Positions 1 to 7,108 of a stretch of 14,679 bases of DNA are shown piece by piece; positions within the stretch are counted from its first letter, which is position 1; every line of letters starts with the position of its first letter. The notes beneath the pieces are model-generated. The model was not told the origin of the DNA and ran no database searches. It was given only the letters and a program-made list of their open reading frames with translations. Source of the stretch: Phycisphaerae bacterium (GTDB lineage Bacteria > Planctomycetota > Phycisphaerae > Phycisphaerales > SM1A02); NCBI GenBank assembly GCA_016873355.1, contig VGXK01000013.1, forward strand, positions 1 through 14,679, written 5' to 3'. A program made the translations under genes and the position numbers.

Positions 1-1011
1 ATAGAGGAACTCCGTGCGGAAGAGCCCCACGCCGTCGCCGCCGTTCGCGAGCACGGCCTCGACCTCCTCGGGGAACTCGATGTTTCCCAGGAGCGAGACC
101 TTCGTGCCGTCGGTGGTGGCCGATTCTCGCGACGCCTCCTCGAGCACGAGTCGACGACGCTTCGCGCCGCGTTCGGCGCGGCCGCGGTACTCCTCGAGCA
201 TCGTCGGATCGGGGCGCACGATGAGCACGCCTGCGTCGCCGTCGACGAGCACCAGGTCTCCATCCTCGATGTCCTCGGTGGCGCGCTGGCAGCCCACGAC
301 GGCGGGAAGCCCGAGCGCCCGCGCCACGATCGAGGTGTGGCCGGTCTGCCCGCCGGCGTCCGTGGCGATGGCGATGACCTTCGTGCGATCGAGACTCGCG
401 GTCTGGCTCGGCGTCAACTCGTGCGCCACGATCGAGGTGTGGCCGGTCTGCCCGCCGGCGTCCGTGGCGATGGCGATGACCTTCGTGCGATCGAGACTCG
501 CGGTCTGGCTCGGCGTCAACTCGTGCGCCACGATGACCGCCGACTCCTTGAGCGAGGCAAGCCGGCTCTGCGCCTCGCCCATGAGCTTGCCGAGAATGCG
601 CCGCTCGAGATCGACGACGTCGTTCGCCTTCTGCTCGAAGACCTCGCTTCCGAGCTGGAGGAACTGCGTGGCGAGCGACTGGAACTGGTCCGCCACCGCG
701 TGCTCGGCGTTGACCCGCTCGTTGCGGATGCGATTCCGGATAATCTCGAGCAGCGACGGGTCCTTCAGCAGCCCCAGGTGAAAGCCGAAGATCTTGGCCG
801 GCTCGGCCCCGAGCTCCCGGTGGGTCCGATCACGCAATTCTTCGAGCTCATGGCTTGCGGCCTGGAGCGACTGCTGCAGGCGGGCGAGCTCCGCGTCGAT
901 CTCCCCCGGCGCGATGATCCGCTGCGGCACATGCTGATCCGCCCGCCCCACATGGAGCGCTCTGCCGACAACGATGCCGGGACTGACGGGGATTCCCTTG
1001 ATGATCTGCAT
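1..1011 (-). CDS. ptsI: PTS enzyme I (phosphoenolpyruvate-protein phosphotransferase), N-terminal part, runs off window
   Basis: Enzyme I takes phosphate from PEP onto a histidine and passes it to HPr, the first step of the cytoplasmic PTS relay. The 337 visible codons start at ATG 1011 with MQIIKGIPVSPGIVVGRAL, the standard enzyme I N-terminus, so this start is secure although only a weak GAG lies upstream. A helical HPr-binding region follows (about 35-150). Then comes the phosphohistidine loop GGQTGHTSIVA, which is present twice (His191 and His225) because of an exact 34-residue tandem duplication. After the second copy the normal sequence resumes (RALGLPAVVG), through a linker to GVGLFRTEFLY at the window edge, the beginning of the PEP-binding barrel. 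The C-terminal half lies outside. No HPr gene is upstream; the neighbour is divergent ahcY. Family assignment is very secure. Whether the duplicated protein is active, or the duplication is an assembly error, cannot be told from the sequence. Confidence 0.95.
   Translation of the reverse strand, partial: MQIIKGIPVSPGIVVGRALHVGRADQHVPQRIIAPGEIDAELARLQQSLQAASHELEELRDRTHRELGAEPAKIFGFHLGLLKDPSLLEIIRNRIRNERVNAEHAVADQFQSLATQFLQLGSEVFEQKANDVVDLERRILGKLMGEAQSRLASLKESAVIVAHELTPSQTASLDRTKVIAIATDAGGQTGHTSIVAHELTPSQTASLDRTKVIAIATDAGGQTGHTSIVARALGLPAVVGCQRATEDIEDGDLVLVDGDAGVLIVRPDPTMLEEYRGRAERGAKRRRLVLEEASRESATTDGTKVSLLGNIEFPEEVEAVLANGGDGVGLFRTEFLY
321..524. repeat. Exact 102-bp tandem duplication inside ptsI, spanning the phosphohistidine loop
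   Basis: Positions 321-422 and 423-524 are identical base for base, and the first 10 bases of the unit (GCGCCACGAT) occur a third time at 525-534 before the sequence diverges. The unit is 34 codons, so the ptsI frame is kept. The 10-bp direct repeat at both ends of the presumed ancestral segment encodes IVA in both protein contexts (VIVAHEL and TSIVAR). It is the likely site of slippage or unequal exchange. The absence of any synonymous difference means the event is very recent, or arose in culture or assembly. Confidence 0.97.
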
Positions 1012-1155
1012 GGGACGGACTCGGCAACCGTCCGGGTCAGGCGTGGCACTCGATCGCGAGGCCAGGTCCGAGCGGGGCGGGGGCCAAAGCGGCGATGGTA
1101 ACTGGCTTGGGCACTCCCGTGCCGCCGATGAAGATCGGCCAGCCGGGGAGAGGAC

Positions 1156-1185
1156 TTGACCGCGCCTGCCGGGGGAACATACAGT
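1156..1185 (+). promoter_or_regulatory. Predicted sigma70-type promoter of ahcY
   Basis: TTGACC (1156-1161) and TACAGT (1180-1185) are separated by 18 bp, matching 5/6 and 4/6 of the housekeeping consensus. Transcription would start near 1192, giving a leader of about 42 nt that includes the AGGA ribosome site before ATG 1234. The TTG at 1156, which opens the longest reading frame, is therefore part of the -35 box and not a start codon. Confidence 0.6.
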
Positions 1186-1189
1186 GCAG

Positions 1190-1209
1190 CCGTCCATCCG
1201 GATGAACGG
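1190..1209. promoter_or_regulatory. 20-bp imperfect palindrome at the ahcY transcription start (operator or leader hairpin)
   Basis: The arms CCGTCCATCC and GGATGAACGG are reverse complements with one mismatched pair; the central CATCCGGATG is perfect. The palindrome begins about 5 bp after the -10 box, so it sits at the predicted transcription start, where a repressor would bind. In RNA it could form a short stem with a UCCGGA loop. It does not match any SAM or SAH riboswitch fold known to me. A role is inferred from position only. Confidence 0.4.
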
Positions 1210-1233
1210 ATGGAACAACCCCAGGAACGCAAC

Positions 1234-2775
<1,542 letters not shown>

Positions 2776-2808
2776 GGCGTGCCAGCCGGGCGCCGCTTGG
2801 CGTTGCGG

Positions 2809-2878
2809 CCATCGGCTCGGCGGATCCTCTTGGACCCTCCCTCGCCTCGGCTCCTCGACCGGCGGCGCCAAGCTCGCT
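2809..2878 (+). repeat. Possible dispersed intergenic repeat, copy A
   Basis: Three blocks (CCATCGG, CGGCGGATCCTC, AGCTCGCT) occur here in the same order as on the minus strand of 14595-14666, over nearly the same total length (70 versus 72 bp). The middle is only loosely similar. Both copies lie downstream of genes. This could be a short mobile or REP-like element, or a chance match in GC-rich DNA. Confidence 0.3.
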
Positions 2879-2973
2879 CGTGCGCGGTGAGGGCCGGACG
2901 ATCGGGCGCACCGGCAGTCTTGCGCCGCGTTCGCTCGAGCGCAGGTCGCATTCGCGCGTGACGGACGCGGTAC

Positions 2974-3001
2974 TTGACATCGCGCCGCCGGCGGCGACGA
3001 T
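2974..3001 (+). promoter_or_regulatory. Predicted promoter of the DUF1573 gene, giving a near-leaderless transcript
   Basis: A perfect -35 TTGACA (2974-2979) is followed after 16 bp by GACGAT (2996-3001), a 3/6 match to the -10. Transcription would begin within a few bases of ATG 3011, and no ribosome binding site is present there, so the mRNA may be leaderless. The same geometry appears before the kinase gene. Confidence 0.45.
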
Positions 3002-3010
3002 TCCCCGGTC

Positions 3011-3796
3011 ATGCGCGGACCCGCGATCTTCGTCGTCGTCGTGCTGGCGATGCTCGCTGCCGCGATCGGCGGCATCGCGTACGTCGTGTCGAAGGCCGGA
3101 CCGGGGCCGCGCCCGCGCACGGCGCTGGCGCCGGTCGAGGTGACCCCCGATGTCGTCGAGCTCGGCACGATCTCGCAGTGCGGCGATCCGATCGTGCTCA
3201 AGGCGTCGCTGCGGAATGCGGGCGCCGAGTCCTTCCACGTGAATCAGGTGGTGGCCGCATGCGGCTGCACCGTGCCCGATCTGACCACGCCCTTTCGAAT
3301 CGATCCCGGCCAGACGATCGACTTCACGGTGGCGCTTGATCCGTGGGCCGCCGCCGGCGCGCAGGCGCAGCAGGTCGACTTCATCTACGCCGAAGCGTCG
3401 CGCGCGCCTCCGTTCCGCGTGCGCTACGAGGTGGTCTCGCCTCTTCGAACGGTTCCGGGCGCGGCGCATCGCACGAAGGAGCCCGGCGCGGTCATCAAGA
3501 TCACCGCCGACGACGGCACGCACTTCACGATCCGGTCGGTGGATCCACCGGTCGCCGAACAATGGATCCTCACGCCGTCGAGCGAGACGCACGTCACGAT
3601 CGACTGGGCGCTCGTCGACGAGGCGGCGAAGTCGAGGCCCGAGCTCTTCGAGTTCGATTCGAACGGCACGTGGCGCCGGGGCAAGCTCACGATCGAGACC
3701 GGTCGCGAGGGCTGCCCCGCGATCCACATGCGGCTCTACAACGACGACGGTCTCGAGGTCCCGCTGGGAGTCTCGACCGGCGCGCAGCCCTCGTGA
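3011..3796 (+). CDS. DUF1573-domain protein with N-terminal membrane anchor
   Basis: The 261-residue product has an N-terminal hydrophobic segment (residues about 5-26, IFVVVVLAMLAAAIGG) with no clear cleavage site, so it is probably anchored in the inner membrane facing the periplasm. A DUF1573 immunoglobulin-like domain follows. Its signature is visible: values rising to VELGTISQCGDPI, then FHVNQVVAACGCTVPD with CGCT at 84-87, then the phrase IDPGQTIDFTV. The C-terminal half (about 125-261) is an unrecognised beta-rich region. DUF1573 proteins are common in planctomycetes and Bacteroidetes; no biochemical role is established. The ATG at 3011 gives the natural signal-anchor start, although no Shine-Dalgarno sequence precedes it. 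It is convergent with the thiolase gene. Confidence 0.85.
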   Translation: MRGPAIFVVVVLAMLAAAIGGIAYVVSKAGPGPRPRTALAPVEVTPDVVELGTISQCGDPIVLKASLRNAGAESFHVNQVVAACGCTVPDLTTPFRIDPGQTIDFTVALDPWAAAGAQAQQVDFIYAEASRAPPFRVRYEVVSPLRTVPGAAHRTKEPGAVIKITADDGTHFTIRSVDPPVAEQWILTPSSETHVTIDWALVDEAAKSRPELFEFDSNGTWRRGKLTIETGREGCPAIHMRLYNDDGLEVPLGVSTGAQPS

Positions 3797-3805
3797 CGCG
3801 TCGGG

Positions 3806-3821
3806 GGAGCGCCGCCGCTCC
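3806..3821. terminator. GC-rich hairpin between two convergent genes, possible weak terminator
   Basis: GGAGCG and CGCTCC pair around a CCGC loop, 10 bp after the DUF1573 stop and 30 bp from the thiolase stop. There is no T-tract on either side, so intrinsic termination is doubtful; it may only protect 3' ends or be chance. Confidence 0.3.
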
Positions 3822-3850
3822 GCATGCGCCGGCCGCGCGAGTACGCCGGG

Positions 3851-5023
3851 TCAGGCTCGAACGAGCATCGACACCGCGTTGCCCCCGCCGAGGCAGAGGC
3901 TGCAGACGCCCGTCTTCGCGCCCGTTCGCTTCATGTGATGAAGCAGCGTGGTGAGCACTCTCGCGCCGCTGGCGCCGATCGGGTGACCGAGCGCGATGCC
4001 GCCGCCGCCGAGATTGAGCTTCGACTCGGGAATGCCGAGCGGCTTGATGTCCGCGAGCACCTGCGCCGCGAACGCCTCGTTGATCTCGAACAGATCGACG
4101 TCGCCGACCTTCAGGTTGTGGGCGGCGAGCAGCGTCTCGATGCCGATCTTCGGCGCGAAGAAGAGCTCCTTCGGCGCCACGCCCACCGTGTTCCATCCGA
4201 CGATCGTCGCCATCGGCGCGATCCCGAGCGACCTGGCCTTCTCCGCGCTCGCCACGATCAGCGCCGCCGCGCCATCCGAGATCTGGCTGGCGTTGCCGGC
4301 AGTGACGGTGCCGTCCTTGCCGAAACTCGCGCGAAGCTTCGCGAGCGCCTCGAGCGAGGAGTCGGCGCGGAAGCCTTCGTCGGCGTCGAGGCCGACCTTC
4401 TGCTTCGTCTGCTCAGCCGAAAGCGGCACGATCTCCTTCCTGAACCAGCCCTCCTTCGTGGCGTGCGCGGCGCGCTGATGGCTCTGAAGGCTGAATCGAT
4501 CCTGCTCCTCGCGCGAGACCGTGTGCGCCTTGGCGATGTGATCGGCGGCGCATCCCATCGCCCACTTCTCGAAGGCGCAGGTGAGGCCATCGGCTTCCAT
4601 GTGATCGACGAGCTCGCTCTTGCCGTAGCGCACCCCGGCTCGCACGTTCGCCATGTGCGGCGCGAGATTCATGTTCTCCATGCCGCCGGCGATCACGCAG
4701 TGGTTCACTCCGGCCCGGATGCCCGTGGCCGCCTGCATGACCGCCTGCAATCCGCTGCCGCAGACCTTGTTCACCGTCACCGCATTGAGCGTGTCGGGAA
4801 GGCCCGCGAGCAGGCCGGCCTGCCGCGCCGGATTCTGGCCGACGCCCGCCTGGAGCACGCAGCCCATCATGCACTCGTCGACCTGCGACTTGATCGCGGG
4901 GAACTCGTCGAGCAGCGCCTTGATGACGATCGCGCCGAGCTGCGGCGCGGGCACCTTCGAGAGCGAGCCGCCGAAGCGGCCGATCGGCGTTCGTCGCGCG
5001 GCGAGGATGACGGGCTCGGGCAT
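3851..5023 (-). CDS. Acetyl-CoA C-acetyltransferase (thiolase, thiolase II type)
   Basis: Thiolases condense two acetyl-CoA to acetoacetyl-CoA or run the reverse cleavage in fatty-acid degradation. The 390-residue product has the family's normal length and all catalytic features: nucleophile Cys88 in NKVCGSGLQA, the GHP motif with His347 in GGIALGHPIGASGAR, and the second acid/base Cys377 in CLGGGNA. NEAFA, the fourth thiolase motif, is also present. The frame stays open upstream to 5140, but ATG 5023 is chosen because AAGGAG sits 7 nt before it and the protein then begins MPEPVILAARRTPIG, exactly like biosynthetic thiolases. Gene names used for the family are atoB, phaA and thlA; no polyhydroxybutyrate or ketone genes are adjacent, so the pathway is not fixed. 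It is divergent from fbp. Confidence 0.95.
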   Translation of the reverse strand: MPEPVILAARRTPIGRFGGSLSKVPAPQLGAIVIKALLDEFPAIKSQVDECMMGCVLQAGVGQNPARQAGLLAGLPDTLNAVTVNKVCGSGLQAVMQAATGIRAGVNHCVIAGGMENMNLAPHMANVRAGVRYGKSELVDHMEADGLTCAFEKWAMGCAADHIAKAHTVSREEQDRFSLQSHQRAAHATKEGWFRKEIVPLSAEQTKQKVGLDADEGFRADSSLEALAKLRASFGKDGTVTAGNASQISDGAAALIVASAEKARSLGIAPMATIVGWNTVGVAPKELFFAPKIGIETLLAAHNLKVGDVDLFEINEAFAAQVLADIKPLGIPESKLNLGGGGIALGHPIGASGARVLTTLLHHMKRTGAKTGVCSLCLGGGNAVSMLVRA

Positions 5024-5042
5024 GCGGACTCCTTGGAAAAGG

Positions 5043-5066
5043 GGGGCGGATGATAGCCTCCGCCCC
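5043..5066. promoter_or_regulatory. Perfect inverted repeat between the thiolase and fbp start codons
   Basis: GGGGCGGA (5043-5050) and TCCGCCCC (5059-5066) are perfect 8-bp arms around TGATAGCC. The right arm ends directly against the fbp ATG. It fills most of the 43-bp gap between the divergent start codons. It could be an operator acting on both genes, or a leader hairpin affecting access to the fbp start. Confidence 0.45.
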
Positions 5067-6101
5067 ATGAGCAAGGCGGCATCGCCCGCGCCGCGCAGCG
5101 GCCTCGTCACCGACAATCTCATGAGCCTCCAGAGCTTCATCCTGGAGGAGGAGGCGCGCTATCCCGGCGCCACCGGCGAGTTCAGCTGGATCATCTCCGC
5201 CATTTCGCTCGCCGCGAAGATCATCGCCTACAAGGTGCGCCATGTGCGCCTGCAATCGATCGTGGGATCGCTCGGCGAACTGAATCCGCAGGGCGAAGTG
5301 CAGATCAAGATGGACGTGATCGCGAACGAAGTGATCATGCGCGTGCTCGGCGCGCGTCCGTCGATCGCGGTGCTCGGCAGCGAGGAGGACGAGGAGCCGG
5401 CGATCCTGCGGCGCGGCAGCGAGGGCGGGAAGTACTGCGTGCTCTTCGATCCGCTCGACGGTTCGAGCAATCTCGACACCGCCGTCGGCGTCGGCACGAT
5501 CTTCACGGTGCTGCGGAACGATCCCTCGATTCCCGGCGCGATCGAGACGGTCTGCCAGCGCGGCGTCGACCAGGTGGCGGCCGGCTACGTGCTCTACGGA
5601 TCGAGCACCGTCTTCGTGCTGACCACCGGCCACGGCGTGCACATGTTCGAGCTCGACGCGAGCGTGGGCAGCTTCATGCTCGTGAAGCGCAACCTGCGCA
5701 TGCCGCGAGCGAACAAGGTGTATTCGATCAACGAGGCATACCGCGACGGCTTCCCGGCGGGCTACCGGCGCTACCTCGACTGGACCCACTCGAACGGCTA
5801 CAGCGCGCGCTACATCGGATCGATGGTGGCCGACGTGCATCGCACGCTCATCAACGGCGGCGTCTTCCTCTATCCGCCCACGCGCAAGCATGCCGCCGGG
5901 AAGCTGCGGCTGCTCTACGAGGCGAACCCGATGAGCCTGCTCGTGGAGCAGGCGGGCGGCGCCAGCACGAACGGCACGGAGCGCACGCTCGAGGTGAAGC
6001 CCACGGAACTGCATCAGCGCACGCCCGTCGTGCTCGGATCGGTCGACGAGGTGAAGCACGTCCAGGCGCAGTTCACGACCCGGGCGGACGCCTGGCCGTA
6101 G
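5067..6101 (+). CDS. fbp: Fructose-1,6-bisphosphatase, class I
   Basis: A cytosolic Mg-dependent phosphatase that converts fructose 1,6-bisphosphate to fructose 6-phosphate, the committed step of gluconeogenesis. The 344-residue product shows the N-terminal LEEEARYPGATGEFS motif, metal ligands in GSEEDEE (Glu106, Glu107) and DPLDGSSN (128-135), substrate-binding NEAYR and YIGSMVADVHRTL (249-261), and metal ligand Glu285 in YEANPMSLLVEQAGG. The length matches the family (about 330-345). ATG 5067 has no Shine-Dalgarno; an internal ATG (residue 19, MSLQSFILEEE) also lacks one. The first is preferred because class I enzymes usually have such an N-terminal extension. The upstream inverted repeat abuts this start. 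Confidence 0.96.
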   Translation: MSKAASPAPRSGLVTDNLMSLQSFILEEEARYPGATGEFSWIISAISLAAKIIAYKVRHVRLQSIVGSLGELNPQGEVQIKMDVIANEVIMRVLGARPSIAVLGSEEDEEPAILRRGSEGGKYCVLFDPLDGSSNLDTAVGVGTIFTVLRNDPSIPGAIETVCQRGVDQVAAGYVLYGSSTVFVLTTGHGVHMFELDASVGSFMLVKRNLRMPRANKVYSINEAYRDGFPAGYRRYLDWTHSNGYSARYIGSMVADVHRTLINGGVFLYPPTRKHAAGKLRLLYEANPMSLLVEQAGGASTNGTERTLEVKPTELHQRTPVVLGSVDEVKHVQAQFTTRADAWP

Positions 6102-6174
6102 GCGAGCGACGGGAGTGCGATCGGGGGCTCGAGCGTGCACGCGAGCGCTGCGCCCGGGCGGACGCGAAGCGATG

Positions 6175-6208
6175 AAAAACGCCCCGAGGCTCGAGGGAGC
6201 CTCGGGGC
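6175..6208 (-). terminator. Intrinsic terminator of the CHRD gene, probably bidirectional
   Basis: On the minus strand a perfect 12-bp stem (arms GCCCCGAGGCTC and GAGCCTCGGGGC, 4-base loop) is followed directly by GTTTTTC. It lies about 66 nt after the CHRD stop codon. On the plus strand the same stem follows fbp by 79 nt and is trailed by GGTTCGTT, a weaker U-rich tail, so it may also stop fbp transcription. Confidence 0.88.
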
Positions 6209-6273
6209 GGTTCGTTGCGAGTCTCGACGCGGTCGCGCGGAACGGATGGCGCGCTGCGCCGTCGGACGCAGTC

Positions 6274-6759
6274 TCAGGCGCGCCGTCGACGCGCGACCAA
6301 CGGAGCCGCCGCGAGCAGCAGCAGGCCCGCCGGCGCAGGCACGACCTGTCCACGGATCTCGCCGCCGGGGAACGACGATGTGTGCACGTTGATGTAGGTG
6401 TGGCCGTTGAGCAGGCCGGTCATCTGAGCCGCCGAGATGAACCCGCTGCCCATGAAGGTTCCGGTCGTTCCACCGGTGTGCATCAAGCCGAAAATCACGC
6501 CGGCATTCGCGCCTGGAGGCGCCAAGCCGTGCAGATGCGCCGCCGTCACCGGTGCGAGCAGTCCGGCGTAGCTGCCGGTGATGTCGACGAACAGCGTGTC
6601 AGGGTCGACCGTCACGGTCGCCATTCCCGTTCCCGGCGATGGGGTCGGAGGAACCTCCTGCAAGCCGTCCAAGCCGAAATTGAAAACGATGATTCCCGCC
6701 GAGGCAGCGCCGGCTACGAATGTGGCAACTGCTGCGGCGAACAGAGTCGTTCCGCGCAT
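6274..6759 (-). CDS. Secreted CHRD-domain protein with PEP-CTERM-like tail
   Basis: The 161-residue product has a signal peptide (1-21, cleavage after AASA), a CHRD (chordin-like) domain with the hallmark segments AAHLHGLAPPGANAGVIF (73-90) and YINVHTSSFPGGEIRGQ (122-138), and a C-terminal sorting tail: VPAPAGLLLL, hydrophobic stretch, then RRRR. That tail resembles the PEP-CTERM signal handled by an exosortase, in the VPAP variant. The protein is thus predicted to be exported and processed at the envelope; CHRD function in bacteria is unknown. ATG 6759 is chosen over the longer frame (open to 6846) because GGAGGG (6767-6772 on this strand) lies 7 nt upstream and the signal peptide begins right there. 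It is a single-gene unit ending at the 6175-6208 terminator. Confidence 0.9.
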   Translation of the reverse strand: MRGTTLFAAAVATFVAGAASAGIIVFNFGLDGLQEVPPTPSPGTGMATVTVDPDTLFVDITGSYAGLLAPVTAAHLHGLAPPGANAGVIFGLMHTGGTTGTFMGSGFISAAQMTGLLNGHTYINVHTSSFPGGEIRGQVVPAPAGLLLLAAAPLVARRRRA

Positions 6760-7108
6760 CAATCCGCCCTCCAAGTGGTCCTTGCCGTCGGGGAGGCGAC
6801 CGCGCGCCGAGTTGGGGTGACCCGTCGAGCTTGGAACCACTGACATTGTGTCCGGGGATTGCAGTCGCGGGCAAGCGATCGGGCATAAGTTTCGCGCGAG
6901 CGAAGGCTCGGAGCGGCCCAGCCTGCGCGCAAATACTTGTGGTGTCGTTCGTTATGAACGCATCGCGACGCCTCCGACCCACGCGTCAGGATTTGTCGCG
7001 GAGAGACGCGGCCCGGCAGACCCGGGCATCGTCGCCGGTGCGATCCGCGCGGCGGTGTCTCTCGGCACGACTCCGTAGGCTCGTCGGGCTACGAACGAGA
7101 GGAGAGCC
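6760..7108. other. Divergent intergenic region between the CHRD gene and the Tricorn-like protease gene
   Basis: These 349 bp hold no supported gene: a 76-codon frame at 6848-7078 begins with GTG, has no ribosome site and resembles no family. Visible elements are the two ribosome sites at the edges, a possible CHRD promoter (6845-6874) and a small inverted repeat CGTTC-GTTAT-GAACG (6946-6960). No good promoter for the protease gene was found. Confidence 0.6.
6845..6874 (-). promoter_or_regulatory. Possible promoter of the CHRD gene
   Basis: On the minus strand TTGCCC (6874-6869) and CACAAT (6850-6845) are 18 bp apart, each a 4/6 match to the sigma70 boxes. The leader would be about 80 nt. 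The match is modest and could be chance. Confidence 0.3.

Larger units (their letters stand above)
2776..3010. other. Intergenic region between ahcY and the DUF1573 gene
   Basis: These 235 bp have no convincing gene; the short open frames across them have no ribosome site and are Arg/Ala-rich GC artefacts. No terminator with a T-tract follows ahcY. The stretch holds a putative copy of a diverged repeat (2809-2878) and, at its right end, the promoter of the next gene. Confidence 0.6.

Noticed and set aside
321..534. CRISPR-like or mobile repeat reading of the 102-bp duplication
   Set aside because: There are only two adjacent copies with no spacers, in frame inside a known coding region.
14..1101. 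Plus-strand open frames over the left edge
   Set aside because: They are antisense to ptsI, which is clearly recognisable on the minus strand; the repeated peptide in them only mirrors the 102-bp duplication.
1156..1233. Longer ahcY starting at TTG 1156 or ATG 1210
   Set aside because: TTG 1156 is the -35 box of a good promoter and ATG 1210 has no ribosome site, while ATG 1234 has AGGA at proper spacing.
1012..1233. SAM or SAH riboswitch before ahcY
   Set aside because: The predicted leader is only about 42 nt and shows a simple palindrome, not the conserved core of those riboswitches.
3824..6353. Long open frames of 400-640 codons opposite the thiolase and fbp genes
   Set aside because: They are shadows of two confidently identified enzymes and have Arg/Asp/Ala-biased composition.
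6859..6889. TTGCAG and CATAAG as a promoter of the protease gene
   Set aside because: The boxes are 19 bp apart, both weak, and would leave a leader of over 200 nt.
6848..7078. A 76-codon frame starting with GTG in the CHRD-protease gap
   Set aside because: It has no ribosome site, no known motif and overlaps the likely CHRD promoter.
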